Shown one piece after another: positions 7,882-15,783 of a stretch of 64,000 nt of DNA. The notes beneath the pieces were generated by a model. The model did no database searches and was not told the DNA's origin. It worked only from the letters and a program-made list of their open reading frames with translations. Each line of letters starts with the position of its first letter. Within the stretch, counting starts at the first letter, position 1. The stretch lies in NCBI RefSeq assembly GCF_002914525.1, contig NZ_LODW01000070.1, positions 275,196 to 339,195 of the forward strand. Reading direction: 5' to 3'. A program made the translations under genes and the position numbers. Source of the stretch: Rhizobium hidalgonense. GTDB taxonomy: Bacteria; Pseudomonadota; Alphaproteobacteria; Rhizobiales; Rhizobiaceae.

Positions 7882-9081
7882 TTGAACACACTGGATTTTG
7901 ACAAGCAGCCGGAAGAGACCCGTGTCGTCGTCGCCATGTCGGGCGGCGTCGATTCATCTGTCGTCGCCGGCCTTCTCAAACAGCAGGGTTACGATGTGCT
8001 CGGCATCACGCTGCAGTTGTACGACCATGGGGCTGCCGTTCACCGTGCAGGCTCTTGTTGCGCCGGCCAGGATATCGACGATGCGCGCCGCGTCTGCGAA
8101 ACACTCGGCATTCCGCACTACGTTCTGGACTACGAGAAGCGCTTTCGCGAGACGGTGATCAATCCCTTCGCCGAAAGCTATGTGGCCGGCGAAACGCCGA
8201 TCCCTTGTGTGTCCTGTAACCAGACCGTCAAGTTTGCCGATCTGCTGGCGACCGCCAAGGAGCTTGGCGCCGATGCGCTGGCGACCGGCCACTATATCCG
8301 CTCGCGGCCGAACCCGTCGCCGGAGCATCCCGGCCGCCGCGCGCTTTACCGGCCGGCCGATGCCGATCGCGACCAAAGCTATTTCCTGTTCGCCACGACG
8401 CAGGAACAGATCGATTATCTCCGCTTTCCCTTGGGCGGTCTGCCGAAGGCCGAGACGCGCAGACTTGCCGAAGAGATGGGCCTCGTCGTCGCCAAGAAGG
8501 CCGACAGCCAGGACATCTGCTTCGTGCCGCAGGGCAAATATTCCGACGTCATCACCAAGCTGAAGCCGAATGCGGCGCTCGCCGGCGAGATCGTCCATCT
8601 CGACGGCCGGGTGCTCGGCACCCATGAAGGCATTCTGCATTTCACGATCGGCCAGCGCCGCGGCATCGGTATTGCCACCGGCGAGCCGCTCTATGTCGTC
8701 TTTCTCGATGCCCGCTCGCGCCGCGTCATCGTCGGCCCGAAAGAAGCGCTGGAAACGCACCGCGTCTACCTGCGTGATGTCAACTGGCTGGGCGACGAGA
8801 CGCTGGCGGAAGCCGCCTCCGGCAAAGGCTTTGCCTGCTACGCCAAGGTCCGCTCGACACGGGCGCCGGCGCCCGCCGTGCTGCACGTCGATGCCACCGG
8901 CACCTATGTCGACCTTACGGTTGGCGAGGCGGGTATCGCCCCCGGTCAGGCCTGCGCGCTTTATTCGGCACCCGGCGACAACGCCCGCGTCTTCGGCGGC
9001 GGCTTCATCGAGCGTTCGGAGCGGGAACCTTCAGCCGAAGCCTCGTTGAAGGCTCTTTTGTCCAGCCCCGTCGCCGCCTGA
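7882..9081 (+). CDS. mnmA: tRNA-specific 2-thiouridylase MnmA
   Basis: Makes 2-thiouridine at the wobble position (U34) of tRNA-Lys, -Glu and -Gln, with ATP activation. 399 aa. The PP-loop SGGVDSS, the catalytic pair in CVSCNQ and SQDICFVPQG, and the DQSYFLF and GQRRGIG motifs are all present. The reading frame has no ATG near the conserved N-terminus. The family start MNTLDFDK matches a TTG at 7882; another in-frame TTG is at 7870 and the first ATG (7936) would cut into the PP-loop strand. No clear Shine-Dalgarno sequence, so translation may be weak or leaderless. Confidence 0.94.
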   Translation: MNTLDFDKQPEETRVVVAMSGGVDSSVVAGLLKQQGYDVLGITLQLYDHGAAVHRAGSCCAGQDIDDARRVCETLGIPHYVLDYEKRFRETVINPFAESYVAGETPIPCVSCNQTVKFADLLATAKELGADALATGHYIRSRPNPSPEHPGRRALYRPADADRDQSYFLFATTQEQIDYLRFPLGGLPKAETRRLAEEMGLVVAKKADSQDICFVPQGKYSDVITKLKPNAALAGEIVHLDGRVLGTHEGILHFTIGQRRGIGIATGEPLYVVFLDARSRRVIVGPKEALETHRVYLRDVNWLGDETLAEAASGKGFACYAKVRSTRAPAPAVLHVDATGTYVDLTVGEAGIAPGQACALYSAPGDNARVFGGGFIERSEREPSAEASLKALLSSPVAA

Positions 9082-9134
9082 AATCAACAGGAGAGGGCAG
9101 GCATCAAAGCCCAGCGTTTTTCTCCATCATGCGC

Positions 9135-9163
9135 TTGACACAAAGCCGAGGCGCACCTTATAA
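9135..9163 (+). promoter_or_regulatory. Housekeeping promoter of the tRNA gene
   Basis: TTGACA (9135-9140), a 17-bp spacer and TTATAA (9158-9163), about 54 bp before the tRNA. Near-ideal sigma-70 type elements and spacing. Confidence 0.7.
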
Positions 9164-9216
9164 GCCGCTCATCCCACGGGCCGGCACGCTTCGCGAGCAG
9201 GCATCGTTTGACCAGT

Positions 9217-9293
9217 GGCGGAGTAGCTCAGTAGGTCAGAGCAGAGGAATCATAATCCTTGTGTCGGGGGTTCAAATCCCTCCTCCGCTACCA
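9217..9293 (+). tRNA. tRNA-Met (CAU anticodon), host site of the genomic island
   Basis: 77 nt ending in encoded CCA. Acceptor GGCGGAG pairs with CTCCGCT (one G-U at position 1-72), the D arm starts GCTC, the anticodon loop contains CAT, and the T loop is TTCAAAT. The CAU anticodon would also fit tRNA-Ile2 after lysidine modification; the body resembles elongator tRNA-Met of rhizobia. The 3' 51 bp are the island attachment core and recur at 20449. Confidence 0.92.
9243..9293 (+). repeat. attL: 3' part of the tRNA gene, 51-bp direct repeat
   Basis: The 51 bp starting AGAGGAATCATAATCC and ending CTACCA are identical to 20449-20499. The repeat includes the anticodon and T arms. The tRNA gene stays intact at this end. 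Confidence 0.93.
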
Positions 9294-9422
9294 GTCAACT
9301 AGCAGTAAAATCAACGGCTTATCGGCAAGACTGCCCGCCTTGATGGTTGACTTTATGCCGCGCAACCTACGACAAATTTCCATTTATTTTCAATCGCCGC
9401 AATCGGGTGGCGGCAGCTCCGC

Positions 9423-9444
9423 GCGACACGAGTGCGACATGGAT
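9423..9444 (+). repeat. Putative left integrase arm site
   Basis: The 22-bp stretch containing TGCGACATGGA matches the stretch at 20397-20418 at 18 of 22 positions, in the same orientation. One copy near each att core is what arm-type integrase sites look like. Confidence 0.45.
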
Positions 9445-9478
9445 TGCAGCCATGCGCAAATAGCCATGTCAATCGGCT

Positions 9479-9796
9479 TCACACCTTCGATTTCCGCCAG
9501 CCGGCCGCCCAAGCTTCAAATTCCGAGCAGAACCACCGTTCGCCATATCGGGGGCTAATTGTCGTCTGGGCATAGTATCTCTGCCCCGGCACGTGGAAAA
9601 TGCGCTCGCCCGTTTCAATGCTGATATTGCCCTTGATCTTGCACGACGGTCCGGTGCCGCCAGAAGCGTTCCACGAAGCCAGCAAATCGCTAACGGTCAT
9701 GCAGCCGGCTGCACCGAACGCGATCGCACCGATCACCAAGCCCGGAAACTTGAGAAGCACCGATCGCTTCTGCGAATTGCGATAACTGTTACGCAT
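9479..9796 (-). CDS. Sunset-domain small membrane/secreted protein
   Basis: 105 aa from the ATG at 9794-9796; the frame is open further upstream, but that part runs antisense through a tRNA-like remnant and is not credible coding. An N-terminal hydrophobic segment (LLKFPGLVIGAIAFGAAGC) acts as a membrane anchor or lipoprotein signal. The C-terminal half has the pattern CKIKGN, then GERIFHVPGQ, then GERWFCSEFEAWAAGW. This is the sunset-type module often attached to thermonuclease-like proteins; here it stands alone, without a nuclease domain. It is the first gene inside attL, facing the tRNA. The role is unknown. Confidence 0.7.
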   Translation of the reverse strand: MRNSYRNSQKRSVLLKFPGLVIGAIAFGAAGCMTVSDLLASWNASGGTGPSCKIKGNISIETGERIFHVPGQRYYAQTTISPRYGERWFCSEFEAWAAGWRKSKV

Positions 9797-9944
9797 GCCC
9801 CATCCCGCCAGTTCGCGCGAAAATCGTAACCGCGGTGGCGCCTTGGGAACATCTATCAAAAAGGGGTAGTCTCGCGCCCTTTCAAACCTGCGGGGCTTTG
9901 CCGAAATTTCGAAACCTGTCACGCCGTAACCAAACCGTCGTGCG

Positions 9945-9987
9945 GGAAGGGTATCGTGGGTTCGAATCCCGCCAGCCCTCGACCCCG
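9945..9987 (+). other. tRNA T-arm-like remnant
   Basis: Contains GGGTTCGAATCCC, a perfect T-stem/T-loop, followed by CCAGCCCTCGACC, which resembles an acceptor 3' strand. No matching 5' half is evident. It may be a relic of a tRNA gene or an older att site inside the island. Confidence 0.4.
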
Positions 9988-10057
9988 GTTGCCCCGCTTG
10001 ACGGCGGCTTTGCTTAGAGGCAGCTTCCACCAACAGTGGCATCAGGAGGGGGATTCC

Positions 10058-10558
10058 ATGACGAGCCCAGCTTCAAACGGACCCAGATCGCATAGAGGAT
10101 CGTTTTCAGTACCGTCAGCATTGCTACAGATGGCCCTGACGAGAGCCATTGTTCTCGCCGCCTGCTTTTCATCCTTTGTCACTGCGACGTTCGGTGCAGA
10201 GTTGCAGAGAAGCTGCATAGAACCGCCTGCGACTGTCATCGAGATGACCGGCATTAACACCAAACATGCACGCGCCACGGCAAAATTCACGGGGCCAGAT
10301 ATCATCAAGGCATGCCATGAAGGCTATGTGGGCCAAGGAAGCTATGGATCGCCTGAAGAATGCATTCGTCAGACGAAAGCGGACCTTCTCGGCGACACGA
10401 TTCACGCAGAAGCAAATTGCAGTACGGGCACGATGAAATTGGGGCAAATGTCCTTCAAGATGCCCATTGAAAACAATTGTGCCTCAGGCGGCATACTTGC
10501 GGCGCCAGCTTTCAAAATGCTCTGCCCAAGCTATAGGGGCAAAGTTGTGAACGAATGA
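10058..10558 (+). CDS. Secreted cysteine-containing protein of unknown function
   Basis: 166 aa from an ATG with AGGAGGGGG upstream. Residues 25-48 (MALTRAIVLAACFSSFVTATFGAE) look like a signal peptide, so the first 24 residues may be an extension and the ATG at 10130 an alternative start. The mature part has six cysteines and no recognisable domain. Cysteine content and export suggest a periplasmic or surface protein. It lies alone, upstream of the STAS/ATPase cassette and separated from it by 211 bp. Confidence 0.6.
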   Translation: MTSPASNGPRSHRGSFSVPSALLQMALTRAIVLAACFSSFVTATFGAELQRSCIEPPATVIEMTGINTKHARATAKFTGPDIIKACHEGYVGQGSYGSPEECIRQTKADLLGDTIHAEANCSTGTMKLGQMSFKMPIENNCASGGILAAPAFKMLCPSYRGKVVNE

Positions 10559-10769
10559 GCGCGCAAATTTTTGCACTATGCCGCACTAATCGCGACCGAT
10601 TGACCAGGTATCCAGCCCCCGCGATGGCCCCGCTCTATGAGGCGCTCTTCCACGGAAAACGAACGATCATTCAACTAGGAAGATTTCCAGTCGTTTCATC
10701 GCGCAGTGAAGCAAGTTGACTTTTCATTCGCGTTGTAGTTGAAGACCGCGCGAGGCCTAAAGGATCGAC

Positions 10770-11930
10770 GTGCGGAAGCTAACCGAACAACAACGAGAAT
10801 ACTTGAAGAAGCATGCTCAGCGCCTGCATCGTCGCGACCTTGCATTTAAGGAATGGCAAAAGGAGCGACGCAAGGCACCAGGAATGAAGTCGGTACTTGC
10901 CTATCAGGACGGCCGGCACATTCGGGCAAATGCCATATCCTCCATCCCCCTACCAGAAGTGTTTTGCCTCGATGAGAATACCCGCGGCACCCTGCAATTC
11001 CTCGACAGTGTATGGGATGTAATTCTTCAGCGCAGCCCTCGGAGACCATTCGTTCGCAAAAGCAAATCTGCGCCCCCTGTTGTAAAGCGCTATTTGGACT
11101 TGACTACGGTAAGACAGATCAGCCCGTCGGCGGCCCTCGTCCTCGCCTCGCTGTTCCAGCGCGCGAAACACGTCAACGGCCACAAACTATCGACGATTGA
11201 TGAACACATGTGGGATCCCTTTGTGGCCGTCGTATTGCGAGCCGTCGGTTTCCATGAACTCTTGGAAATGCGACCCCTGCGGAGTTGGGACATCGATAGC
11301 TCTGGCCTTAAGATATTGAAGTTTCAGTCGGGGCGTGAGGCAGCTGGAGAGCCGCCTGGCAGACTGCTGGAAGCGCTCGCCGAATTACTACCTCCCGACC
11401 AAAAGGAGAACTTGTTAATAGCTCAGCCTTATGGTGGTATGTTTGAAGCGATCCTCAATTCAAACAATTGGGCGTACCCTGAAGATCATGTATGGGACTT
11501 CCCGGTGCTCCCGAATTGGTGGATTACCGGAGCCGTCGACACGAAATCGAACGAAGTGACCGTATGCGCTTTCGATCAGGGGGTGACAATTCCCGTCAGC
11601 CTCCCCAGATGGACACACTGGAGTCCATTTGAACTGCGTGGAAAGCGACTAATCGAGCGGTTAAAGCTATCGAAGCCGATCGACGATCCATCGAACGATG
11701 GAATTGCAATTCAGTTGGCAATGAAAATTGCGCGTACAAGCTCGAATCTACCACAGCACGGCAAAGGCCTGCATACCATGGTGGAAGTGGTGGAGAGAGC
11801 TCAACGCGGCCGGTTACGGATCTTAAGTCGCAATGGCGAATTTATATGGGAGACTGGACAGAAGCCGCGAAGCCGTACCCACGACCACCCTCTAAGAGGA
11901 ACATTGGTGGAATGGCAGCTTCAGCTTTAG
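10770..11930 (+). CDS. STAS-like domain fused to a GHKL (Bergerat-fold) ATPase
   Basis: 386 aa. Residues about 105-170 have the STAS-like pattern (YLDLTTVRQISPSAALVLAS then VLRAVGFHELLEM). Residues 215-386 have all Bergerat-fold signatures: N-box EAILNSNNWAYP (225-236), G1 box DQGVTIP (269-275), G2 box HGKGL (330-334), and a final GRLRILS...LRGTLVEWQL strand pair. That is the fold of anti-sigma kinases of the SpoIIAB/RsbW type and of histidine kinases, but there is no His-phosphoacceptor or sensor domain. A basic coiled N-terminus (residues 1-36) precedes it. It starts a tight three-gene unit: the next gene is 8 bp away and encodes a second STAS-like protein (DUF4325). A partner-switch role is my inference; the target is unknown. 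Confidence 0.78.
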   Translation: MRKLTEQQREYLKKHAQRLHRRDLAFKEWQKERRKAPGMKSVLAYQDGRHIRANAISSIPLPEVFCLDENTRGTLQFLDSVWDVILQRSPRRPFVRKSKSAPPVVKRYLDLTTVRQISPSAALVLASLFQRAKHVNGHKLSTIDEHMWDPFVAVVLRAVGFHELLEMRPLRSWDIDSSGLKILKFQSGREAAGEPPGRLLEALAELLPPDQKENLLIAQPYGGMFEAILNSNNWAYPEDHVWDFPVLPNWWITGAVDTKSNEVTVCAFDQGVTIPVSLPRWTHWSPFELRGKRLIERLKLSKPIDDPSNDGIAIQLAMKIARTSSNLPQHGKGLHTMVEVVERAQRGRLRILSRNGEFIWETGQKPRSRTHDHPLRGTLVEWQLQL

Positions 11931-11938
11931 GAAGAACC

Positions 11939-12289
11939 ATGGAAAATCAGATTGTAGTTGCCACAGACTTCACAAGGTACCCTGGGCCAAGATATCGAAA
12001 ATCCGGCCCTTTTAGCGGGCAGCAGTTTCGCGAGGACGTATTGGCCCCCCGCTTGAAGCAGGCTATCGAATCTGGAACGGTGCTGGTCGTAATCCTGGAC
12101 GACGTCGCGGGGTATGGATCATCGTTCCTCGATGAATCGTTTGCAGGTTTAGTCCGTGCGGGCTTCAGCCAAGAAGAACTGGATAAACATCTTCGTATTG
12201 AAGCGCACACCGCCCGGTTTCGCCATCACGCGGTGCGCGCACGCGAATACATCGCTGAGCAATCGGCACGAACCCCAACGGCCCACTGA
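11939..12289 (+). CDS. DUF4325 (STAS-like) protein
   Basis: 116 aa, starting MENQIVVATDFTRYPGPRYR at an ATG preceded by TTAGGAAG. The pattern FTRYPGPRY, SGQQFREDVLAP, then LVVILDDVAGYGSSFLDESFAGLVR is that of DUF4325, a STAS-like domain usually found next to GHKL ATPases. It would be the partner of the upstream ATPase-STAS protein. The frame is open upstream to 11846 inside the ATPase gene, but that part is only overlap. The downstream gene begins 3 bp after the stop, so the three genes are probably translationally coupled. Confidence 0.82.
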   Translation: MENQIVVATDFTRYPGPRYRKSGPFSGQQFREDVLAPRLKQAIESGTVLVVILDDVAGYGSSFLDESFAGLVRAGFSQEELDKHLRIEAHTARFRHHAVRAREYIAEQSARTPTAH

Positions 12290-12292
12290 CGC

Positions 12293-12802
12293 ATGTTGTT
12301 GCTGTCGGGACTATTGGGGGCCTTCCTTGGCGCAATGATGACCTTCGGGTTCAACATGTGGAAATTTCATCGCGACGAGCGAAACGCGCGATGTGATGAA
12401 TTGTGTAAAGCGATTTGGGACGCTGGAATTTTGGCCTCAGACTACTGGTCAAAAAAGTTTGATGATTCAAACACGCAGGCCGTCCAGGAAGCTCGGATCG
12501 TCGCCGCGCAAACTTTGATGGATGGTCTCTATGCAGACTTTGATGAATATCTTTCGTCAAAGACGAAAGATCTGGACGGTCATTTCTCCGATCTGCTCGA
12601 TAAGCTTTCAGGTGGTCAATTTACAGAGGAAGATCGTCCAATTGATTTAGCGAGGGCGGCAATGGCGCCCCGTGTTGCTGGAGTGACCATCGTAGCGCTA
12701 CGCAGATTGTATCGAGAGAGCATCCCCTTCCATGGTTTAGGCAAAGCAATCCGCGAAAACCGCCGCCGCGTTTTAGATATGCCCATCCCTCGCCCGCGCT
12801 GA
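12293..12802 (+). CDS. Membrane-anchored helical protein, third gene of the STAS/ATPase cassette
   Basis: 169 aa. One N-terminal transmembrane segment (LLLSGLLGAFLGAMMTFGFNMW) is followed by a mostly helical, charged cytoplasmic domain (KFHRDERNARCDELCKAIWDAG to the end). It starts 3 bp after the DUF4325 stop with no separate promoter space, so it belongs to that unit. No known domain is recognised. An N-in/C-cytosol anchored protein is a plausible membrane effector or docking factor for the two soluble partners; this is inference only. Confidence 0.72.
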   Translation: MLLLSGLLGAFLGAMMTFGFNMWKFHRDERNARCDELCKAIWDAGILASDYWSKKFDDSNTQAVQEARIVAAQTLMDGLYADFDEYLSSKTKDLDGHFSDLLDKLSGGQFTEEDRPIDLARAAMAPRVAGVTIVALRRLYRESIPFHGLGKAIRENRRRVLDMPIPRPR

Positions 12803-12920
12803 GTGTCACAGGGCCTCGCCCTCCCGTCGCTAGTTCGATGTCTCCTTTGCGCTTGCTGCATCCTCGCCGTCAGCCTGATTCAGTAGGGGAACGCAAGGCA
12901 GCCGCCAGTCGTAGGTTCAG

Positions 12921-13139
12921 TCACTGGAGAGGATCGGGAACGACTTCGATCCTCATTGGCCTGCCATAGATCCGGCTCGCCTCCTCGGCTCCCAAGGCAA
13001 GAGCCGTTTCGAGCGTGATACCTAAGCGGGTGCAAAGTTCGTCAATCGATATGTTTTTGCCCTGCGCCTGCTCCTCGGCGATCTTTGCACCTTCGGCCAT
13101 GATTTCGTCGTCGGTCAGACACGAGTAATGTTCTGACAT
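12921..13139 (-). CDS. Small acidic protein, unknown function, downstream of the capsid gene
   Basis: 72 aa with GAGGA eight bases before ATG. The protein is mostly helical (DDEIMAEGAKIAEEQAQGK) with a segment resembling a degenerate helix-turn-helix (SIDELCTRLGITLETALALG). It lies 29 bp behind the capsid fusion gene on the same strand, the last gene of the minus-strand block, so it may be co-transcribed with it. No family recognised. Confidence 0.6.
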   Translation of the reverse strand: MSEHYSCLTDDEIMAEGAKIAEEQAQGKNISIDELCTRLGITLETALALGAEEASRIYGRPMRIEVVPDPLQ

Positions 13140-13168
13140 ATCCGGTCCTCTTGGTTGATCCAGGCCTT

Positions 13169-15151
13169 CTATTCGCCCTCGTTGAGATAGGCGCCGCGCC
13201 AGCCGGTGATGCCACAGCCGAAATCCAGAATTGCCCGGAATTCGGTCCCGAGCGTGTTCCAGCCTTCGCGCGTTTCCAGTTTCGGCTGCTGGACACCGTT
13301 AAGGTAGGCAATCTCAAGGATAGGCGCCTGGTCGGGAGATGCGAAGAGCCGCCAGGCGGCATCCTCAAGGCGAGGCTCTACCAGCAGCGAGAGTTTCCCG
13401 GAGAAGGGGTTGACCTCTTCGGTTGCCGAGGGCGTGATCGCGGCGATAATTTGCTCGCCCGTTGTTTCATTATCAGAGCCGACGATGAGGAACTGCGGCT
13501 TCAGCGAAAGCGGCGTCTCGTTGTCGAGCCCCTTCTGATCGCGCATCGCCTTGCGGCCAGCGCTGACGCTGCTGATCGTCAGGGCGGATGGCGTAACCGC
13601 TTTGTTTCCACGTGCATTTGCGAAGAGCGTGACGTCGTCGTCGAGCAGTGGTCCGAGGCCGTTATTGTCGAGCAGAAGGTCGGCAATCAAATCCGCCTCG
13701 GTCTGCGCGGCGGCTTGGCCGAATGCCCGGAGCGTGTCTGAGAAAGCGTCAAGATCATCGTTGATCAGGGCTTCCCGTGAGATGCCGAACATTTTCGCAT
13801 ATGTTTTGACGCGGTAGGTTTCTTTCGCCTCCGAACGCGTGCCGTAAGTGATTTCGGCGCCTTCAAGCACCTCTTCTAGCTTCGGCATTTCCGACATGCG
13901 GCCGATGGTCATAGCCTTGAAATTCGCGGCGTTGCGGAGGCGTGCCAATTGCTTCAGCGGCGTTTCGGCGGCGCGATAGGCATCGAGCAGGAAACGGTTC
14001 GCGGCGTTGCCCGTGACGAAAGGAAAATCCGACGTGCTGTGCGTCGCCCCGCTGCTCATGATCTGCGTCGCAAGCCGATCGCGATTTCGCGAAATGACCC
14101 GCTCGCCACGCGCCTCCAACAGGGCGGCGCCCATGTCGAGCAGGCTGCGGCCCTGCCATTCCGAGGCGCGGCCCTGCGCCGGCTTACCGGCAATCCGCGC
14201 ATAGAGCGCATCCTCGATATCGCGGGCGACCATCACCGAGCAGTTGCTGTCCGCCATGGGATTGTGCGATACGCGGCCCCCCATCGGATCTTGATCCGCC
14301 AGATGATTGATAATCATCCTCTGCGCTTTGGCTAAGTCGCCCTTCGCGTCGAGCACGATGTTGTTTGCCTCCGCAAGCGTCATCTTCGCGATGGTGCAGA
14401 GTTGGTAGATGCGGGAATTGACGTCTTGCACCTTGGCGGTCGCTTGGTCGTCCGCCGGAGCCACGTTCGGTTCGGTCATGGTCACTTCCTTTCGTTTATG
14501 CGGAGCGGGCGCAACGGCCACCATGGGAAGACCCATTGCCTTCCGCTCTGTCGCCAGCTTCTTCAGACGATCCGGCGCTTTGGCGTACGTGCGATAGTCG
14601 AAGGCCGCATCAGCCCTCGATGCGGTCGGTGCATGCTCGGAAACCGAGGTGGCGAAGCCATTGGCCAGCGCGTCCTGCGGCGCCATCCAGGTTTCATCCT
14701 TCATCATCTGTCGGATTTCTTTCTCGGAAAGACCGGTGCGCTCGGCATAGACTTGCGCAAACACGCCGGTCATCGTTTCGAGAACGCCGGCGGTGCGCCG
14801 GTGATCGTCGGCAGGGCCGAGGGTCATTCCGGACGGTTCATGGATCATCAACAGGGTGCCGAGCGGCATTTCGATTTCGTCGCCAGCCATGGCGATCAAC
14901 GAAGCGGCAGACGCGGCGATCGCGTCGATCTTGACGATCACCCTCCCGTCGTGGCGCTTCAGAGCGTTGTGGATCGCCGAGCCCTCCATGGCGATGCCGC
15001 CGCCGGAGTTGAGACGAACGACGATGTCGTCGGAAAGCTCGGCCAAAGCCTCGATCACCTGGGAGCTGGTGAAGCCGCTTTCATCCCAGAAATCCGTGAA
15101 GCCAACCGGCCCGTAAAGCATCAGCTCGCCGTCTACGATCAGTTTTGACAT
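13169..15151 (-). CDS. ClpP-like prohead protease / major capsid protein fusion
   Basis: 660 aa. Residues 1-200 are a ClpP-like serine protease: catalytic Ser in IAASAAS (Ser81) and His in MIHEPSG (His104). After a linker rich in Ala, Pro and Lys (about 210-250) comes a scaffold-like helical stretch, and residues about 320-660 are an HK97/Mu-like major capsid region (FKAMTIGRMSEMPKLEEV, FGISREALINDDLDAFSD, FLIVGSDNETTGEQII, GTEFRAILDFGCGITGWRG). Fusions of ClpP-like prohead protease with major capsid protein are known in prophages. The ATG at 15149-15151 has GAGG upstream; the frame runs further, to 15253. The protein would process the scaffold during capsid assembly. No portal or terminase gene is present nearby. 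Confidence 0.9.
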   Translation of the reverse strand: MSKLIVDGELMLYGPVGFTDFWDESGFTSSQVIEALAELSDDIVVRLNSGGGIAMEGSAIHNALKRHDGRVIVKIDAIAASAASLIAMAGDEIEMPLGTLLMIHEPSGMTLGPADDHRRTAGVLETMTGVFAQVYAERTGLSEKEIRQMMKDETWMAPQDALANGFATSVSEHAPTASRADAAFDYRTYAKAPDRLKKLATERKAMGLPMVAVAPAPHKRKEVTMTEPNVAPADDQATAKVQDVNSRIYQLCTIAKMTLAEANNIVLDAKGDLAKAQRMIINHLADQDPMGGRVSHNPMADSNCSVMVARDIEDALYARIAGKPAQGRASEWQGRSLLDMGAALLEARGERVISRNRDRLATQIMSSGATHSTSDFPFVTGNAANRFLLDAYRAAETPLKQLARLRNAANFKAMTIGRMSEMPKLEEVLEGAEITYGTRSEAKETYRVKTYAKMFGISREALINDDLDAFSDTLRAFGQAAAQTEADLIADLLLDNNGLGPLLDDDVTLFANARGNKAVTPSALTISSVSAGRKAMRDQKGLDNETPLSLKPQFLIVGSDNETTGEQIIAAITPSATEEVNPFSGKLSLLVEPRLEDAAWRLFASPDQAPILEIAYLNGVQQPKLETREGWNTLGTEFRAILDFGCGITGWRGAYLNEGE

Positions 15152-15206
15152 GCTTGCCTCAATTCGTTTGCTTGAGGATTTCGCGAAACCGTGGTCACGA
15201 AAAGCC

Positions 15207-15641
15207 CTATCTCGTAACCAGGATTTTCCTGATCCGCTCGGCAGAAAGCGCATGATCGACGCGGGTCAAGATGAGCCAAAGCGCCGCATGCAAGTCGCTG
15301 GCTTTGTATGGACATGTTTGCTCCGCCCGATCGGTGCGCCAGGCGGAAGCCGAATAGCGTCTCAGGGCTATCGCCAGCGCGTCGGCCTGCTGCTTCGGTT
15401 TCAGTGCGGGGAAGAAATTCGCTGCGGCTTCCCGAATGCCGGCGTTGCGTGCCTCAGCCAGCGACACCGCGCGCCAACCGCGTTTGCCGGGCGGCGCTTT
15501 GAGGTCGAGCGCTGCGGCGACGTCATGTGTTTCGCCCGACACGAACCGGTTGAGGCGGGTCATCATGCTGCGCGCCCAAGGCTCCGGCACCCGATCAAGG
15601 TGCTCCGCGAGGTTGATTAGGTCGTCTAATGGGGTCGACAT
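15207..15641 (-). CDS. Phage-type protein of unknown function
   Basis: 144 aa starting MSTPLDDLINLAEHLDRVP at an ATG with GGAGGAAAG directly upstream; the frame open to 15797 is not needed. Helical, with basic C-terminal half (ALSAERIRKILVTR), no signal or membrane segment. It sits 55 bp before the capsid fusion gene and 142 bp behind the DUF3102 gene on the same strand. No domain recognised. Confidence 0.65.
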   Translation of the reverse strand: MSTPLDDLINLAEHLDRVPEPWARSMMTRLNRFVSGETHDVAAALDLKAPPGKRGWRAVSLAEARNAGIREAAANFFPALKPKQQADALAIALRRYSASAWRTDRAEQTCPYKASDLHAALWLILTRVDHALSAERIRKILVTR

Positions 15642-15783
15642 CTTTCCTCCAACAACAATCATCATGATAGTGCGTAGTTTAGTGTTCGCGCACATGGTCA
15701 AGGCGACTGCGCTGCCGCCCCTCCCGCTTACCGTTTTCGTCCCGGAAGGACCCGTGGCATGGGTGAACGATGCGCCAGCGTCG

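Noticed and set aside
9797..10042. Extended open frame upstream of the sunset-domain gene, giving a 187-residue protein
   Set aside because: The extra part runs antisense through a tRNA T-arm-like sequence and contains the GIRTHD-type string typical of spurious translations of tRNA. The internal ATG at 9796 is preferred.
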